From Phycicoccus avicenniae_A (GTDB taxonomy: Bacteria > Actinomycetota > Actinomycetes > Actinomycetales > Dermatophilaceae), in the NCBI RefSeq assembly GCF_050496545.1, contig NZ_JBNVZV010000002.1:62001-126000 (forward strand): 64,000 bases of DNA, written 5' to 3'. The position numbers and the translations under genes were made by a program. The notes below the pieces were generated by a model, which saw only the letters and a list, made by a program, of their open reading frames with translations, was not told where the DNA came from and ran no database searches. Positions 40,761 through 48,564 of the stretch are shown in pieces. Each line of letters starts with the position of its first letter. The stretch's first letter is position 1.

Positions 40761-41236
40761 CACGCCACCGCCGCGGTGAGTGGTCGGATGCGGATGAGCG
40801 CGCCGGCTGGCTGGCCGTCGCTGCACCACACCTTCTCGGCGAGGACGCGGGCGAAGAGGGAGTCGTCGGCGGCGACGCCGGCGGAGACGAGGGCGTCGAA
40901 GGTGGAGCGGACGAGCTTGTCAACGTCGCCGAGGGCGCGGCTGGTGGGCCACACGGGGGCGCTGTCCCGCAGGAGGTGCGCGTTGCGCCCGGTGCGGTAG
41001 TGGCCCTTCGGGCGGGGGAACCGGAAGGTGATGGAGGCGTGGAGCGGCCCGTCGAGGACGGCCCACGGCGCGAAGTGCTCGAGGCTGGCGATGGTGCGCT
41101 CGGCGGCGTCCTTGACGTCGGAGCGCCAGGGCTTGACCTTCTTGCTGGACTCGACCATGACCCCGCGGCCGACGTGGCGCTTGCTGCCCTGAGCGCCGGG
41201 GGTGCCGTTGACGCTGATGATGAGGACGTCGGTCAT
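40760..41236 (-). CDS. RusA-like Holliday junction resolvase
   Basis: A 158-residue protein from ATG at 41236 (ATGA overlap). ISVNGTPGAQGSKRHVG is the RusA N-terminal motif. The metal-binding region is RALGDVDKLVRSTFDALVSA with conserved Asp residues, followed by GVAADDSLFARVLAEKV. RusA enzymes cut Holliday junctions and resolve branched replication intermediates before packaging. It belongs to the recombination/replication cluster. Confidence 0.88.
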   Translation of the reverse strand: MTDVLIISVNGTPGAQGSKRHVGRGVMVESSKKVKPWRSDVKDAAERTIASLEHFAPWAVLDGPLHASITFRFPRPKGHYRTGRNAHLLRDSAPVWPTSRALGDVDKLVRSTFDALVSAGVAADDSLFARVLAEKVWCSDGQPAGALIRIRPLTAAVA

Positions 41237-41532
41237 CGGACCCACCGTTTCCAGATGTAGAACTCGACGACGGAGGCGCCGCGGGACGCCTGTCCGTAGT
41301 CGTAGATCCGTGACTCACGTCCGGTCTGCTCGGTGAGCCACTCGACCCTGTGGACACCGACGACGCGCATGGCGCCGTGCAGGCAGTCGATGCGGCGGGA
41401 GTAGCCCTCGCCGGAGTCGGCGAGGAGGTGGCCCGGGACGCGGGCGTGCCAGCGCCACTTGCCCTGGGTGTCGCGGCGCAGGTCGACGCGGACGTCGAGG
41501 TCGCTGCTGGGCCGGGTCGTCGTGCGCGCCAT
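41233..41532 (-). CDS. Small phage protein, unknown
   Basis: A 99-residue protein from ATG at 41532 (TGATG overlap). Basic and beta-rich (DVRVDLRRDTQGKWRWHARV; YDYGQASRGASVVEFYIWKR), with a short helical middle. No motif recognised. Overlaps on both sides place it firmly in the early operon. Confidence 0.62.
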   Translation of the reverse strand: MARTTTRPSSDLDVRVDLRRDTQGKWRWHARVPGHLLADSGEGYSRRIDCLHGAMRVVGVHRVEWLTEQTGRESRIYDYGQASRGASVVEFYIWKRWVR

Positions 41533-42005
41533 CACGCACGCCCGATCTGGAGGAGGCCGCCGGTGGGCATGTGGCCGAGTCGGTAGGCCTCGACCATCGC
41601 GGGGAGGACCTCGTCGGCGACGGTCTTGCCGGACGGGAGGAGGAAGTGCATGCCGAACTCCTGGTCGAAGGTGACGATCCCGGCCTCGACGGCCTCGAGC
41701 TTCGCCTTGACGACGAGGGCGAGGGCGCGCCAGCGCTGCCGGACGGCCTGCTCGTACGCGGCCGCGATCTGGGCGTCGGAGCGGCGGTTGCCACGGGACG
41801 GTGTGTGGGTGAACTCGCGCGCGTTGCGGTCGGGCATCGGGAGGGTGAACCGGACGCGGCGGTAGTCGACGACGAAGCCGACGACGGCGTACCGGTCCTC
41901 CCAGCCGTACATGAACGACGAGGCGCCGTAGCGCGCGAGGGTGCGCTCGATCTCGTTGCGGGACTTCTCGCTCGAGACGGAGGTGTCGGAAGCGTAGGTG
42001 CCCAT
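41532..42005 (-). CDS. Conserved actinophage protein, unknown
   Basis: A 157-residue protein from ATG at 42005 (TGATG overlap). SEKSRNEIERTLARYGASSF and RRVRFTLPMPDRNAREF, followed by RQRWRALALVVKAKLEAVEA and VTFDQEFGMHFLLPSGKTV, is a combination seen repeatedly in actinophage early regions next to exonuclease genes. Probable DNA-metabolism accessory, no known catalytic motif. Confidence 0.72.
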   Translation of the reverse strand: MGTYASDTSVSSEKSRNEIERTLARYGASSFMYGWEDRYAVVGFVVDYRRVRFTLPMPDRNAREFTHTPSRGNRRSDAQIAAAYEQAVRQRWRALALVVKAKLEAVEAGIVTFDQEFGMHFLLPSGKTVADEVLPAMVEAYRLGHMPTGGLLQIGRA

Positions 42006-42757
42006 CAGGCCACCGCCCGCTCGGCCGGCAGCTGCTCGGGCGACCACCCGGCGGGGAACGGCTGGATCGGCCACTCCCGCGCGACGTCGTCGACCTTGCC
42101 CTGCTTGACCAGGTACTTGCCGAACGATTCGGCCTGGTAGCGCTTCTCCTCGACGAGGAAGTCGTGGAGCTCGAGCGGGTCCATCTGCGCTCCCGGGTAC
42201 CGCTGAGCGATGTGCCATGCGACCCGGCCGGCGGCCAGAGCGTCAGCAGCGGCACCGTGCGCGTCGATCTCGGAGAGCTCGACGCCGTAGTGGCGGGCGA
42301 CGTCGACGAGCTTGCGGGAGCCCTTGCGGAACTTGTCGGCCCACTTGTCCAGGACGAAGGTGTCGATGACGGGCCGGACGCGGGTGAGCTGCTCGGCGTA
42401 GCTGTCGTGGCCGTGGCGGACGCACTCGGCGAAGAGCATGGTGAGGTCGTAGGTGATGTTGTGCCCGACGACGGGCCGGCCGCCGGCGTTGATGCAGGCG
42501 AGGAGGGTGTCGGCGATCTCCCAGACGCCGTCGCGGGCGTCGGTGCCGTCGGACTGGGCGAGGTCGGTGGTGATGCCGTGGATGGCGGCCGCGCCCTCGG
42601 GAATGTCGATGCCGGGGTTGACGAGCCACTCCCGGTTCTGCGTGGGGCGGCCGCCGCCGGCGGTGATGACGGCTGCGGTCACGATGCGGTCGCGGTGGGG
42701 GTCGACGCCGGTAGTCTCCAGGTCGAAGAGGGCCAACGGCCCGGTGTGCCAGCTCAT
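42005..42757 (-). CDS. DnaQ-like 3'-5' exonuclease
   Basis: A 250-residue protein from ATG at 42757 (ATGA overlap). DEDDh exonuclease motifs are clear: FDLETTG (D12, E14), VVGHNITYDLTML (D104) and DAHGAAADALA (H167, D172). It would remove 3' nucleotides for proofreading or recombination. No DNA polymerase gene is seen in the prophage, so it likely works with the host replisome or in recombination. Confidence 0.88.
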   Translation of the reverse strand: MSWHTGPLALFDLETTGVDPHRDRIVTAAVITAGGGRPTQNREWLVNPGIDIPEGAAAIHGITTDLAQSDGTDARDGVWEIADTLLACINAGGRPVVGHNITYDLTMLFAECVRHGHDSYAEQLTRVRPVIDTFVLDKWADKFRKGSRKLVDVARHYGVELSEIDAHGAAADALAAGRVAWHIAQRYPGAQMDPLELHDFLVEEKRYQAESFGKYLVKQGKVDDVAREWPIQPFPAGWSPEQLPAERAVA

Positions 42758-43068
42758 GACTGCTGCTCCCAGATGACCTGGCTGTGAGAGAAGGAAGCCG
42801 ACAGGCCACAGACGGTGCACCCGGCCCCGTACGCGGCGGTGACCTTGCCCTGCTCGGCGCCGTGGAACTCGTACTCCTCGCGCAGAGTCTGGAACGACGT
42901 CGGGTCGTCGAGATCGATCGCGCGCCGGCTCAGCTCGGAGCGCAGGCGGTCGAACTCTTCGATGGAGACCTCGCCGTAGGAGGCGTTGACCTTCGCCTGG
43001 AGGTCGAGCACTTGCTCGTGCGCGCGGTCGAGGCACTTGGGGCATCGGGCCCAGTTGTCAGCGCTCAC
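42754..43068 (-). CDS. Small Cys-pair phage protein
   Basis: A 104-residue protein from GTG at 43068 (GTGA overlap). CPKCLDRAHEQ near the start and AGCTVCGLSASFSHS near the end form a split four-Cys zinc site bracketing a helical middle (EEFDRLRSELSRRAIDLDD). Conserved-looking but unnamed. Translationally coupled between the directionality factor and the exonuclease. Confidence 0.66.
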   Translation of the reverse strand: MSADNWARCPKCLDRAHEQVLDLQAKVNASYGEVSIEEFDRLRSELSRRAIDLDDPTSFQTLREEYEFHGAEQGKVTAAYGAGCTVCGLSASFSHSQVIWEQQS

Positions 43069-44186
43069 GCCGCCCCCTCGGTCCCGACCTCACCACGGCG
43101 CAGCGCCGCCAGGAACTCCTGGTACTGCGCGCCGCTGCCGTCGGAGACCGGGATGGCGGCCCACTGCTCGAACGCGGAGACGAGCGCGTTGCTCGTCCAG
43201 CCGTGCTCGCCGGCCTCGGCCAGGACCTGCATCCAGACGCCGGAGGCGTCCTCGTCGGGAACCTCCTCGGCGTCATAGGTGCCGTCGTCGTTGGGCTGCG
43301 GCTCGGGCTCGGCGGCCGGCTGGAGTGCGTCACCGCGGGCGATGAGTGCGGCTCGCACGTGGTCGTACAGGTGCCCCGACGCGGCGATCTGGCGCCACAG
43401 CGAGGAGACCTCGTCGACGGTGGTGCAGGCGGCGATGTCGTCGCCGTAGTCGGGCACGGCCGGGGCGGCCTCGATCTGCGCGGCGCCGCCGGCAGGAGCG
43501 GCACCGATCTGCGGGGCGCCGTTCGGGCCACCGACCAGCTCGACGAGGCGGGCCTTCGTGACGTGCAGGTCGAGCACGGGCACGACGAACCGCGAGGTCT
43601 GCGGGCCCTTCTGCGTCTCGATGATCGAGGAGCGCTCGGCCAGCGACAGGGTGGCCGGGACCAGGTCGCCCACGTGCATCGCGAGCTCGGCCATGGACGG
43701 CAGCTCGGCCGCGGCGTTCCAGCCCTTGCTCTCCATGCGCCACACGCCGAGGGACTCGATCTCGGAGAGCATCACCGACAGGCGGGTCGTGGGCTTGTCG
43801 ATGGCGGCGATGTGGTTCGGGTCGTCGGGGTCGCAGTAGGCGCCGGTCGGGTCCTTCTCGCCGTCGCAGCGGTGCTTGCACCCGCCGGCCGTCCAGAACT
43901 CATGCCACTGGGAGAAGCCGCCCTTGACGACGATGACGGGGATGGAGCGGGCGTCGCTGACGACCTCGTGCTCGGCCTTGCCGGCGTTGTCCCAGGGGGC
44001 GGCGGTCCCGCCGTAGCGCTGCGCGATCTGCTCGATGAGGCCCTGGTTGGGCGAGGTGAAGCGGAACCGGTCGAGCTTGCTGGGGCGGGTGTACTCCTTG
44101 CCGGCGCGGCTGGTGCCGGTGACCTTCTGGCCGAGGCGGATTCGTCCGTGCTCGGCCATGCGGCGCTGCGTGGTGATGATGGGCAT
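43065..44186 (-). CDS. Gp3-like recombination directionality factor
   Basis: A 373-residue protein from ATG at 44186 with GGAAGG upstream. The N-terminal ~220 residues follow the phiC31 Gp3-like pattern: MPIITTQRRMAEHGRIRLGQ, PSKLDRFRFTSPNQ, IPVIVVKGGFSQWHEFWTAG, CKHRCDGEKDPTGAYCDPDD and TTRLSVMLSEIESLGVWRME. Gp3 switches its serine integrase from integration to excision. Here a further ~150 acidic residues extend the C-terminus. Location in the leftward early operon means it would be made upon induction. Confidence 0.78.
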   Translation of the reverse strand: MPIITTQRRMAEHGRIRLGQKVTGTSRAGKEYTRPSKLDRFRFTSPNQGLIEQIAQRYGGTAAPWDNAGKAEHEVVSDARSIPVIVVKGGFSQWHEFWTAGGCKHRCDGEKDPTGAYCDPDDPNHIAAIDKPTTRLSVMLSEIESLGVWRMESKGWNAAAELPSMAELAMHVGDLVPATLSLAERSSIIETQKGPQTSRFVVPVLDLHVTKARLVELVGGPNGAPQIGAAPAGGAAQIEAAPAVPDYGDDIAACTTVDEVSSLWRQIAASGHLYDHVRAALIARGDALQPAAEPEPQPNDDGTYDAEEVPDEDASGVWMQVLAEAGEHGWTSNALVSAFEQWAAIPVSDGSGAQYQEFLAALRRGEVGTEGAA

Positions 44187-44188
44187 GG

Positions 44189-45136
44189 TCAGGCGGCCTT
44201 CCTGGTGGTGGCGCCGCGCTTGGGCTTGACGGCTCCGGTACGGGTGATGGGGCGGTAGGTGCCGCCGTTGATGTCGTGGCCGGTGGAGTGCATCCACTTC
44301 GAGAGGGCCAGCGACCCCTGGAACGCGTCGAACTCGGCCTTGCCGGTGGGCAGGGGGACGAGCTCGAAGGTGCGGCGGCGCAGGTTGAGCACGGCAGCGC
44401 CGGTGATGCCCTTGACCATCGGAGCGGTGGTGTCGTCGGGCAGCCAGACCTCGGAGGCGAAGCGCAGCGCGGCCAGCTGGAGGGCGTACTCCCCGTAGAC
44501 GCTGGTGGCGGCGCGGGTCTCGGAGGTCTTGAGGTCGACGAGCCAGAGGCTCTTCTTCCCGTCGGGCAGGGGCTGGACCTTCTGGCCGGCGACGAACCCG
44601 TCGAGCGGGAGACGGATGATGAGGTCGAGCGTGCCGGCGTACCCGAGCCGCGGGTTGGCGACGGTGACCTCGACGGCCTCGACGTCGTGCTCGAGGTCGA
44701 CGCCCCAGCCCTCGAGGAAGGCGAGGTACTGGGCGAGGTACTGGCGTGCGACGTCGTCGCCCTCCTGCTCGGCGACCTCGACGCCGAGGACGTGCTGCTC
44801 GGCGAGGTGGTGGACGCGGGTGCCGAGGTCACTGGCCTTGTCGCGGGCGACGGTCACCTCGCCCTTGAGCTCGCGGGTGAGGCAGTCGCGGCAGCGGCCG
44901 CATGCCTGGTCGCGCTTCGGTCCGGCGCCACAGTCCTTGGCGCGCAGGGCGCCGGCCATGCGGGGGAGCAGGTCCCAGGAGTGCTCGGCGACGATCTTGG
45001 CGGCCCACGGGACGAGGGCGGGCTTGGCGCAGCCGACGGACAGGACGTTGGTGACGCTGATGAGGGACTCGGCGGTGATCGGGTGGGTGTAGTAGCGGCC
45101 GAGGGCGGTGGCCTCGGCGTGGCGGGGGCTGGTCAT
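44189..45136 (-). CDS. Cas4/RecB-like PD-(D/E)xK exonuclease
   Basis: A 315-residue protein from ATG at 45136 (TGATG overlap). An early cluster with Cys 69, 79, 82 and 85 (CGRCRDC) resembles an iron-sulphur or zinc site. The nuclease core is present: H110 in GTRVHHLAEQH, D171 in GTLDLIIRL, and SLWLVDLKTSE (D201, K203). The family acts in phage recombination and end processing. It lies directly upstream of the directionality factor, as in many actinophages. Confidence 0.83.
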   Translation of the reverse strand: MTSPRHAEATALGRYYTHPITAESLISVTNVLSVGCAKPALVPWAAKIVAEHSWDLLPRMAGALRAKDCGAGPKRDQACGRCRDCLTRELKGEVTVARDKASDLGTRVHHLAEQHVLGVEVAEQEGDDVARQYLAQYLAFLEGWGVDLEHDVEAVEVTVANPRLGYAGTLDLIIRLPLDGFVAGQKVQPLPDGKKSLWLVDLKTSETRAATSVYGEYALQLAALRFASEVWLPDDTTAPMVKGITGAAVLNLRRRTFELVPLPTGKAEFDAFQGSLALSKWMHSTGHDINGGTYRPITRTGAVKPKRGATTRKAA

Positions 45137-45441
45137 CAGGCACGTCGCTTCCCGGCCACGGCGGCCTGCTCGTTGTGCGCGGAGTAGTCGTGGCCGGAGC
45201 GGATGTCGTAGGCCGAGAGGGCGGCCGGCTGCTTCGGCGCCCGGTTGATCTCGTCGCGGATGGCGGCGACCGCGAGGGCGATGCCGACGACGACGAGGGA
45301 GCCGAGGCCGAGGGTGAACGCGGCGGCGGTGGTCGCGGCGTCGAGGCCGACGATCGCGGCGGCCCAGCCGGCGAGGGCGCCGAGCGCAGCCAGGAGCATC
45401 AGCCGGATGGTCCACATGACGATGCGGTCGAGGCGGCTCAT
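45136..45441 (-). CDS. Small early membrane protein
   Basis: A 101-residue protein from ATG at 45441 (ATGA overlap). Two transmembrane helices (about residues 10-30 and 40-61) are followed by a hydrophilic tail. It may act in superinfection exclusion, as do other early phage membrane proteins, but nothing specific supports that beyond topology and position. Confidence 0.65.
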   Translation of the reverse strand: MSRLDRIVMWTIRLMLLAALGALAGWAAAIVGLDAATTAAAFTLGLGSLVVVGIALAVAAIRDEINRAPKQPAALSAYDIRSGHDYSAHNEQAAVAGKRRA

Positions 45442-45812
45442 GACGCCCACCGCCCGGTCATGGGGTCGATCTCGTAGGACGGCTCGCGGCGGGTCGGGCC
45501 ACCGCAGAGGTAGGTCCGCTCGACCCACTCGTCGTAGACGTTGGAGTCGTGCTCGTCACGGCAGCCCTCGGAGCAGAACAGCCGGCCGAGCTCGTCACGC
45601 GCGGCCTCGTCGACGAAGGTTGAGCAACCGTGCTTCTCGCAGACGTCCATGGACATGCCGAGGCGGGGCTCGTAGTGGACAGCGGCGACGATGAGCCCGG
45701 CGATGAACTCCGGCGTCTGGCCGTGGGTGAGAAAGTGGGCCCAGCCGGAGACCAGGAGGGTCTCGGCGGTGTCGAGGTGCTCGACCTCGGTCCAGGTGGC
45801 AGTGGCGGTCAT
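45438..45812 (-). CDS. Early phage protein with Cys pairs
   Basis: A 124-residue protein from ATG at 45812 (GTG at 45821 is possible). MDVCEKHGCSTFVDEAARDE followed by RLFCSEGCRDEHD gives a C-x4-C and C-x3-C arrangement similar to zinc-binding knuckles. The start has a helical domain (AETLLVSGWAHFLTHGQTP). Function unknown. Confidence 0.65.
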   Translation of the reverse strand: MTATATWTEVEHLDTAETLLVSGWAHFLTHGQTPEFIAGLIVAAVHYEPRLGMSMDVCEKHGCSTFVDEAARDELGRLFCSEGCRDEHDSNVYDEWVERTYLCGGPTRREPSYEIDPMTGRWAS

Positions 45813-45817
45813 CGCGA

Positions 45818-46240
45818 TCACCCGGCCCGTCGCGTGTCGTGGCGCTCGTCGCACACGCCGCACTCGGTGAACCCGGGCCGCTCGACGGCGGCGCCGCACC
45901 CGCACAGGGCCGGCTCGGCCCCGGCCTCCTCGAGCGCGGCCATCAGCTCCTCGAACTCCTCGCCGGCCTCGATGAGGACCGAGGGCGCCGGGAGGTTGAG
46001 GATCTGGAGGAGGTCGCTGAGGGCGTCCTCGCGGAGCACCGAGGAGCGGGGCTCGCCGGCGCGGTGGATGAGTGCCCAGATGGCGACGGAGTTGGCGCCG
46101 CGGATGGCGTGGATGCGGCGGGCAATGTCGCCGACGAGCATCCGGTACTGGACGGGGGAAAGGGTGATCTGGACGTGGTGGGTGTGGCCGTCGTCGGTGT
46201 TCTCGACGATGCGGTCGACCTCGAGCTGCGGGGTGGTCAT
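45818..46240 (-). CDS. Early phage protein with C-terminal zinc ribbon
   Basis: A 140-residue protein from ATG at 46240 (ATGA overlap). The N-terminal half is beta-alpha (HHVQITLSPVQYRMLVGDIA); the C-terminus has CGCGAAVERPGFTECGVCDE, a clear four-Cys ribbon. No catalytic motif recognised. Confidence 0.65.
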   Translation of the reverse strand: MTTPQLEVDRIVENTDDGHTHHVQITLSPVQYRMLVGDIARRIHAIRGANSVAIWALIHRAGEPRSSVLREDALSDLLQILNLPAPSVLIEAGEEFEELMAALEEAGAEPALCGCGAAVERPGFTECGVCDERHDTRRAG

Positions 46241-46635
46241 ACCGTCACCGCCTGGAAGGACTCGCGGTCGTTGTGCGCGGCCTGCTTCGGAGTGAGGTAG
46301 TGGTCCTGCTTCGGGTGGGGCGCCGTGGCCATGTCGTCGCACACGTCGCACTGGCCGAGCATGGGGCTGTAGCAGACGGCCAGGTCGATGGCGATGTCGC
46401 CGTCGACGCCGCGGTAGGTGGCGATGACGACGCCGGTGTCGGTGGTGTGGTCGTCGTCGTAGGCGAGGCCAAGGACGCGGACGAGCTCGATGACGTCCAT
46501 GCGGTTGCCCTGGATCTTCACCTCTCCAGCCCAGGCGGACATGAGGTAGGCGCCGGTGAGCAGGGTCGAGTTGGTCGCGATGTAGTCCATCGACCGCTGC
46601 ATCGCGGCCTTGTTGCTGGTGTCGGTGCTTCCCAT
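46237..46635 (-). CDS. Early phage protein, unknown
   Basis: A 132-residue protein from ATG at 46635 with AAGGAG eight bases upstream. The first half is helical (MQRSMDYIATNSTLLTGAYL) and the second has GVVIATYRGVDGDIAIDLAV and CDVCDDMATAPH, a Cys pair with following His residues. It is the first gene after a run of hairpins and carries a variant of the repeated leader, so it may head a separate leftward transcript. Confidence 0.66.
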   Translation of the reverse strand: MGSTDTSNKAAMQRSMDYIATNSTLLTGAYLMSAWAGEVKIQGNRMDVIELVRVLGLAYDDDHTTDTGVVIATYRGVDGDIAIDLAVCYSPMLGQCDVCDDMATAPHPKQDHYLTPKQAAHNDRESFQAVTV

Positions 46636-46658
46636 CTGGGACACTCCTTGTGGTTCGT

Positions 46659-46751
46659 GAGGCCGGGTTCTTCTTGTCGGGAGGCCCGGCCTCCGGCTTT
46701 CTGTCGGTGTGGTGCTGGTCCTCGGTGGATCCCCCTGACAGGTCCACCGAG
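46659..46751 (-). promoter_or_regulatory. Two hairpins in the leader of the early unit
   Basis: GAGGCCGGG/CCCGGCCTC (46659-46667 and 46685-46693) and CTCGGTGGA/TCCACCGAG (46721-46729 and 46743-46751) are perfect 9-bp inverted repeats upstream of the gene starting at 46635. The TGGTTCG motif at 46651-46657 matches part of the leaders before 20373 and 37930. Confidence 0.6.
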
Positions 46752-46764
46752 GTGTTCTTGGGAT

Positions 46765-46803
46765 GCCGGCCGGGGCGGGAGGGGGAGTCACGCCCCGGCC
46801 GGC
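46765..46803 (-). terminator. Terminator after the cro unit
   Basis: A perfect 13-bp stem (GCCGGCCGGGGCG at 46765-46777, complement at 46791-46803) with a 13-base loop begins at the stop of the 51-residue gene. It would end or attenuate the cro transcript, giving an immediate-early and a delayed-early segment. Confidence 0.75.
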
Positions 46804-46958
46804 TACGCCGCGTCGCCCGGGGGCATCGGGTTCGCGGCGTGCTTGGTGGCTCTCGTGCGGATGGCTCGCACCCGGGAGAGCACGTGGGGTGGGGGAGGGC
46901 CGTGCTCGGCCAGCACGCGGCGGGCCCAGGCCTTCGGCGTCTCGGGCTGGCTGCTCAT
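46803..46958 (-). CDS. 51-residue early protein
   Basis: From ATG at 46958, overlapping the cro stop (ATGA), with GAGG upstream. The sequence SSQPETPKAWARRVLAEHGP and the following PPPHVLSRVRAIRTRATKHA form two basic amphipathic helices. Similar short proteins directly follow cro-like genes in actinophages. Function unknown; possible small DNA-binding or anti-repressor protein. Confidence 0.66.
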   Translation of the reverse strand: MSSQPETPKAWARRVLAEHGPPPPHVLSRVRAIRTRATKHAANPMPPGDAA

Positions 46959-47191
46959 GCTGCAACCTCGCGCTGGACGGTAGACGATGTGACCACGAAG
47001 AGCAGGCCGGGGGGCGCGCCAAGGGCCTCCTCGACGCGACGGGCGGTGGCGGGGGAGCAGGTGTTGCGCTTCCCCGAGTGGAGGTGGCCGATGGTGGCGC
47101 GGCTGACGCCGGCGGCCTTGGCCAGCTCGCGGATCTTCATGCGCTTGTAGTCCATGTACTGGCGGAGCATCAGGCGGTCCTTGAGCCTCAT
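46955..47191 (-). CDS. Cro-like HTH regulator
   Basis: A 78-residue protein from ATG at 47191, chosen for GGAGG seven bases upstream (GTG at 47218 is the alternative). RMKIRELAKAAGVSRATIGH is a clear XRE helix-turn-helix, followed by SGKRNTCSPATARRVEEALG. It is divergent from the larger repressor and faces the half-site cluster, the position of Cro. It opens the leftward lytic programme. Confidence 0.83.
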   Translation of the reverse strand: MRLKDRLMLRQYMDYKRMKIRELAKAAGVSRATIGHLHSGKRNTCSPATARRVEEALGAPPGLLFVVTSSTVQREVAA

Positions 47192-47231
47192 GTCCAACCT
47201 CCAGGTGGTCTCGATCACTGCTGCTCCTGAC

Positions 47232-47415
47232 TGTAGACGATCTCTGAACGTCGAGCAAGACGTTAGAGGGTATTAGACAGGTTTGTCTACAAGATCAGGT
47301 CAAGTTCCGCGCAAGAACCCTGCTCAAGTGGGAGTTACAGGGGTGGAATCTGTAGCCTGTTTGTCTACAGCCGCGTTAGACGGCTGGGCCGGTGGTCGTG
47401 GAAGGTCGTAGACGT
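47232..47415. promoter_or_regulatory. Immunity operator region
   Basis: Contains repeated TGTAGAC/TTAGAC half-sites: TGTAGACGA at 47232, the palindrome TAGACAggttTGTCTA at 47274-47289, TGTAGcctgtTTGTCTACA at 47351-47369, TTAGACGG from 47376 and GTAGACGT at 47408-47415 overlapping the repressor start. The 10-mer TTTGTCTACA occurs twice, 78 bases apart. These would bind repressor and Cro and control the divergent promoters. Confidence 0.75.
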
Positions 47416-48106
47416 GAGCACTCAGCGCGAGGTCCCTGACCCGTGGCGTGCCCGCCTCATCGAGCGCGGGTTCGTCGACGGTCGTGGGGGAGGTCGTCCG
47501 AGCGTCTCGGCCCTGGCCAGGAAGACCGGCCTGCACGCCACGACGATCTCGAACGCCATCCACGGGACCACCCGCGCCGACGCGAACACGATGCTGCTCC
47601 TGCAGCGCGAGCTCGGCGACGACGTCGCCAAGTGGCTCAACGTCCAGGAGCTCAAGTCGTGGGACCCGCCGGCCGAAGCTGCGCTGCTCACCGACCGCCA
47701 GAGGAAGGCGGTCGCCGAGATCATCCTCGCGATGACCGAGCAGCAGGAGCAAGCCGATGGAACCGCCATCACCCGCGCCAGGGGGAGCCTGGCGCACATC
47801 GTCCCGGCAAGGAGGGCTCGGCCCGACTTCCTGATCGGCGGCCATCGAGTCGAGCTGAAGACAAGCAGTCCGGACGAGTCGCTTGCGGAAAGCGATCCGG
47901 AGATTCAGGCGAAGCTCTACGCCGAGGCGGTCCAGACCCTCTCGGAGAACGGTCGCGAGGACCTGGCGCGAACGCTGTTGGTCTACTACCGCAACGTCGA
48001 ACTTCTGGACGCCGAAGCGAACCATCTGGCCGCGGCCCGCACGACGAACCAGCGGAGCCGCGGCCAGCAACTACGGGAAGACCAGGACGCCGACGCCGGC
48101 GTCTAA
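47414..48106 (+). CDS. Prophage immunity repressor (XRE-type HTH)
   Basis: A 230-residue protein from GTG at 47414 behind GGAAGG. SVSALARKTGLHATTISNAI is the helix-turn-helix. A helical region follows (LTDRQRKAVAEIILAMTEQQ). The C-terminus is hydrophilic, with no visible LexA-type protease motif, so induction probably depends on the neighbouring ImmA-like peptidase rather than RecA-stimulated self-cleavage. It would keep lytic genes off and give superinfection immunity. Confidence 0.8.
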   Translation: MSTQREVPDPWRARLIERGFVDGRGGGRPSVSALARKTGLHATTISNAIHGTTRADANTMLLLQRELGDDVAKWLNVQELKSWDPPAEAALLTDRQRKAVAEIILAMTEQQEQADGTAITRARGSLAHIVPARRARPDFLIGGHRVELKTSSPDESLAESDPEIQAKLYAEAVQTLSENGREDLARTLLVYYRNVELLDAEANHLAAARTTNQRSRGQQLREDQDADAGV

Positions 48107-48144
48107 ACGGCCCTGTCAGTGGCGGCGCCTAGCGTCGCCGCATC

Positions 48145-48564
48145 ATGGGGGATCGAGAAGCGGCACACCATCCTTGGCGCGAGCTGCGCGCCCTGAGCCA
48201 CTTGACCGTGCACTTCGCGCGGCTGGCGCCCGGGGTGTGGGGCCTGACGGCCGGCGACCGGATCTGGCTGGATTCCCGGCTGCTGCAGGTCGAGCGGCGC
48301 TGCACCCTCGAGCACGAGCTCGAGCACGTGCGCCGCGGACACCGCGGGTGTCAGCCGCCGGCCGTCGAGCGTGACGTACACGTCGCGGTGGCGCGCAGGC
48401 TGATCCCGTTCCCGGCGTTGCTCGATGGGCTGCGCTGGGCCAGGAACCTGCACGAACTGGCCGACGAGCTGTGGGTCGACGAGGACACCGTCAAGGTCCG
48501 GCTCGAGCACCTGCACCCGAGTGAGAGAACGAAGATCGTGGCGATGAGGGAGGAGCAGGGATGA
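48145..48564 (+). CDS. ImmA/IrrE-like metallopeptidase
   Basis: A 139-residue protein from ATG at 48145. The zinc motif is in TLEHELEHVRRGH (HExxH form HELEH), preceded by GDRIWLDSRLLQVERRC, as in ImmA-type anti-repressor peptidases. A C-terminal helix ends the domain (NLHELADELWVDEDTVKVRL). In ICEBs1 ImmA cleaves the repressor ImmR to trigger induction; the adjacent repressor here is the likely target. Confidence 0.82.
   Translation: MGDREAAHHPWRELRALSHLTVHFARLAPGVWGLTAGDRIWLDSRLLQVERRCTLEHELEHVRRGHRGCQPPAVERDVHVAVARRLIPFPALLDGLRWARNLHELADELWVDEDTVKVRLEHLHPSERTKIVAMREEQG

Noticed and set aside
45936..46747. Long leftward frames with Arg/His-rich translations throughout the early region
   Set aside because: They are out-of-frame readings of the small early genes. 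Chained ATGA/TGATG overlaps identify the real frames.
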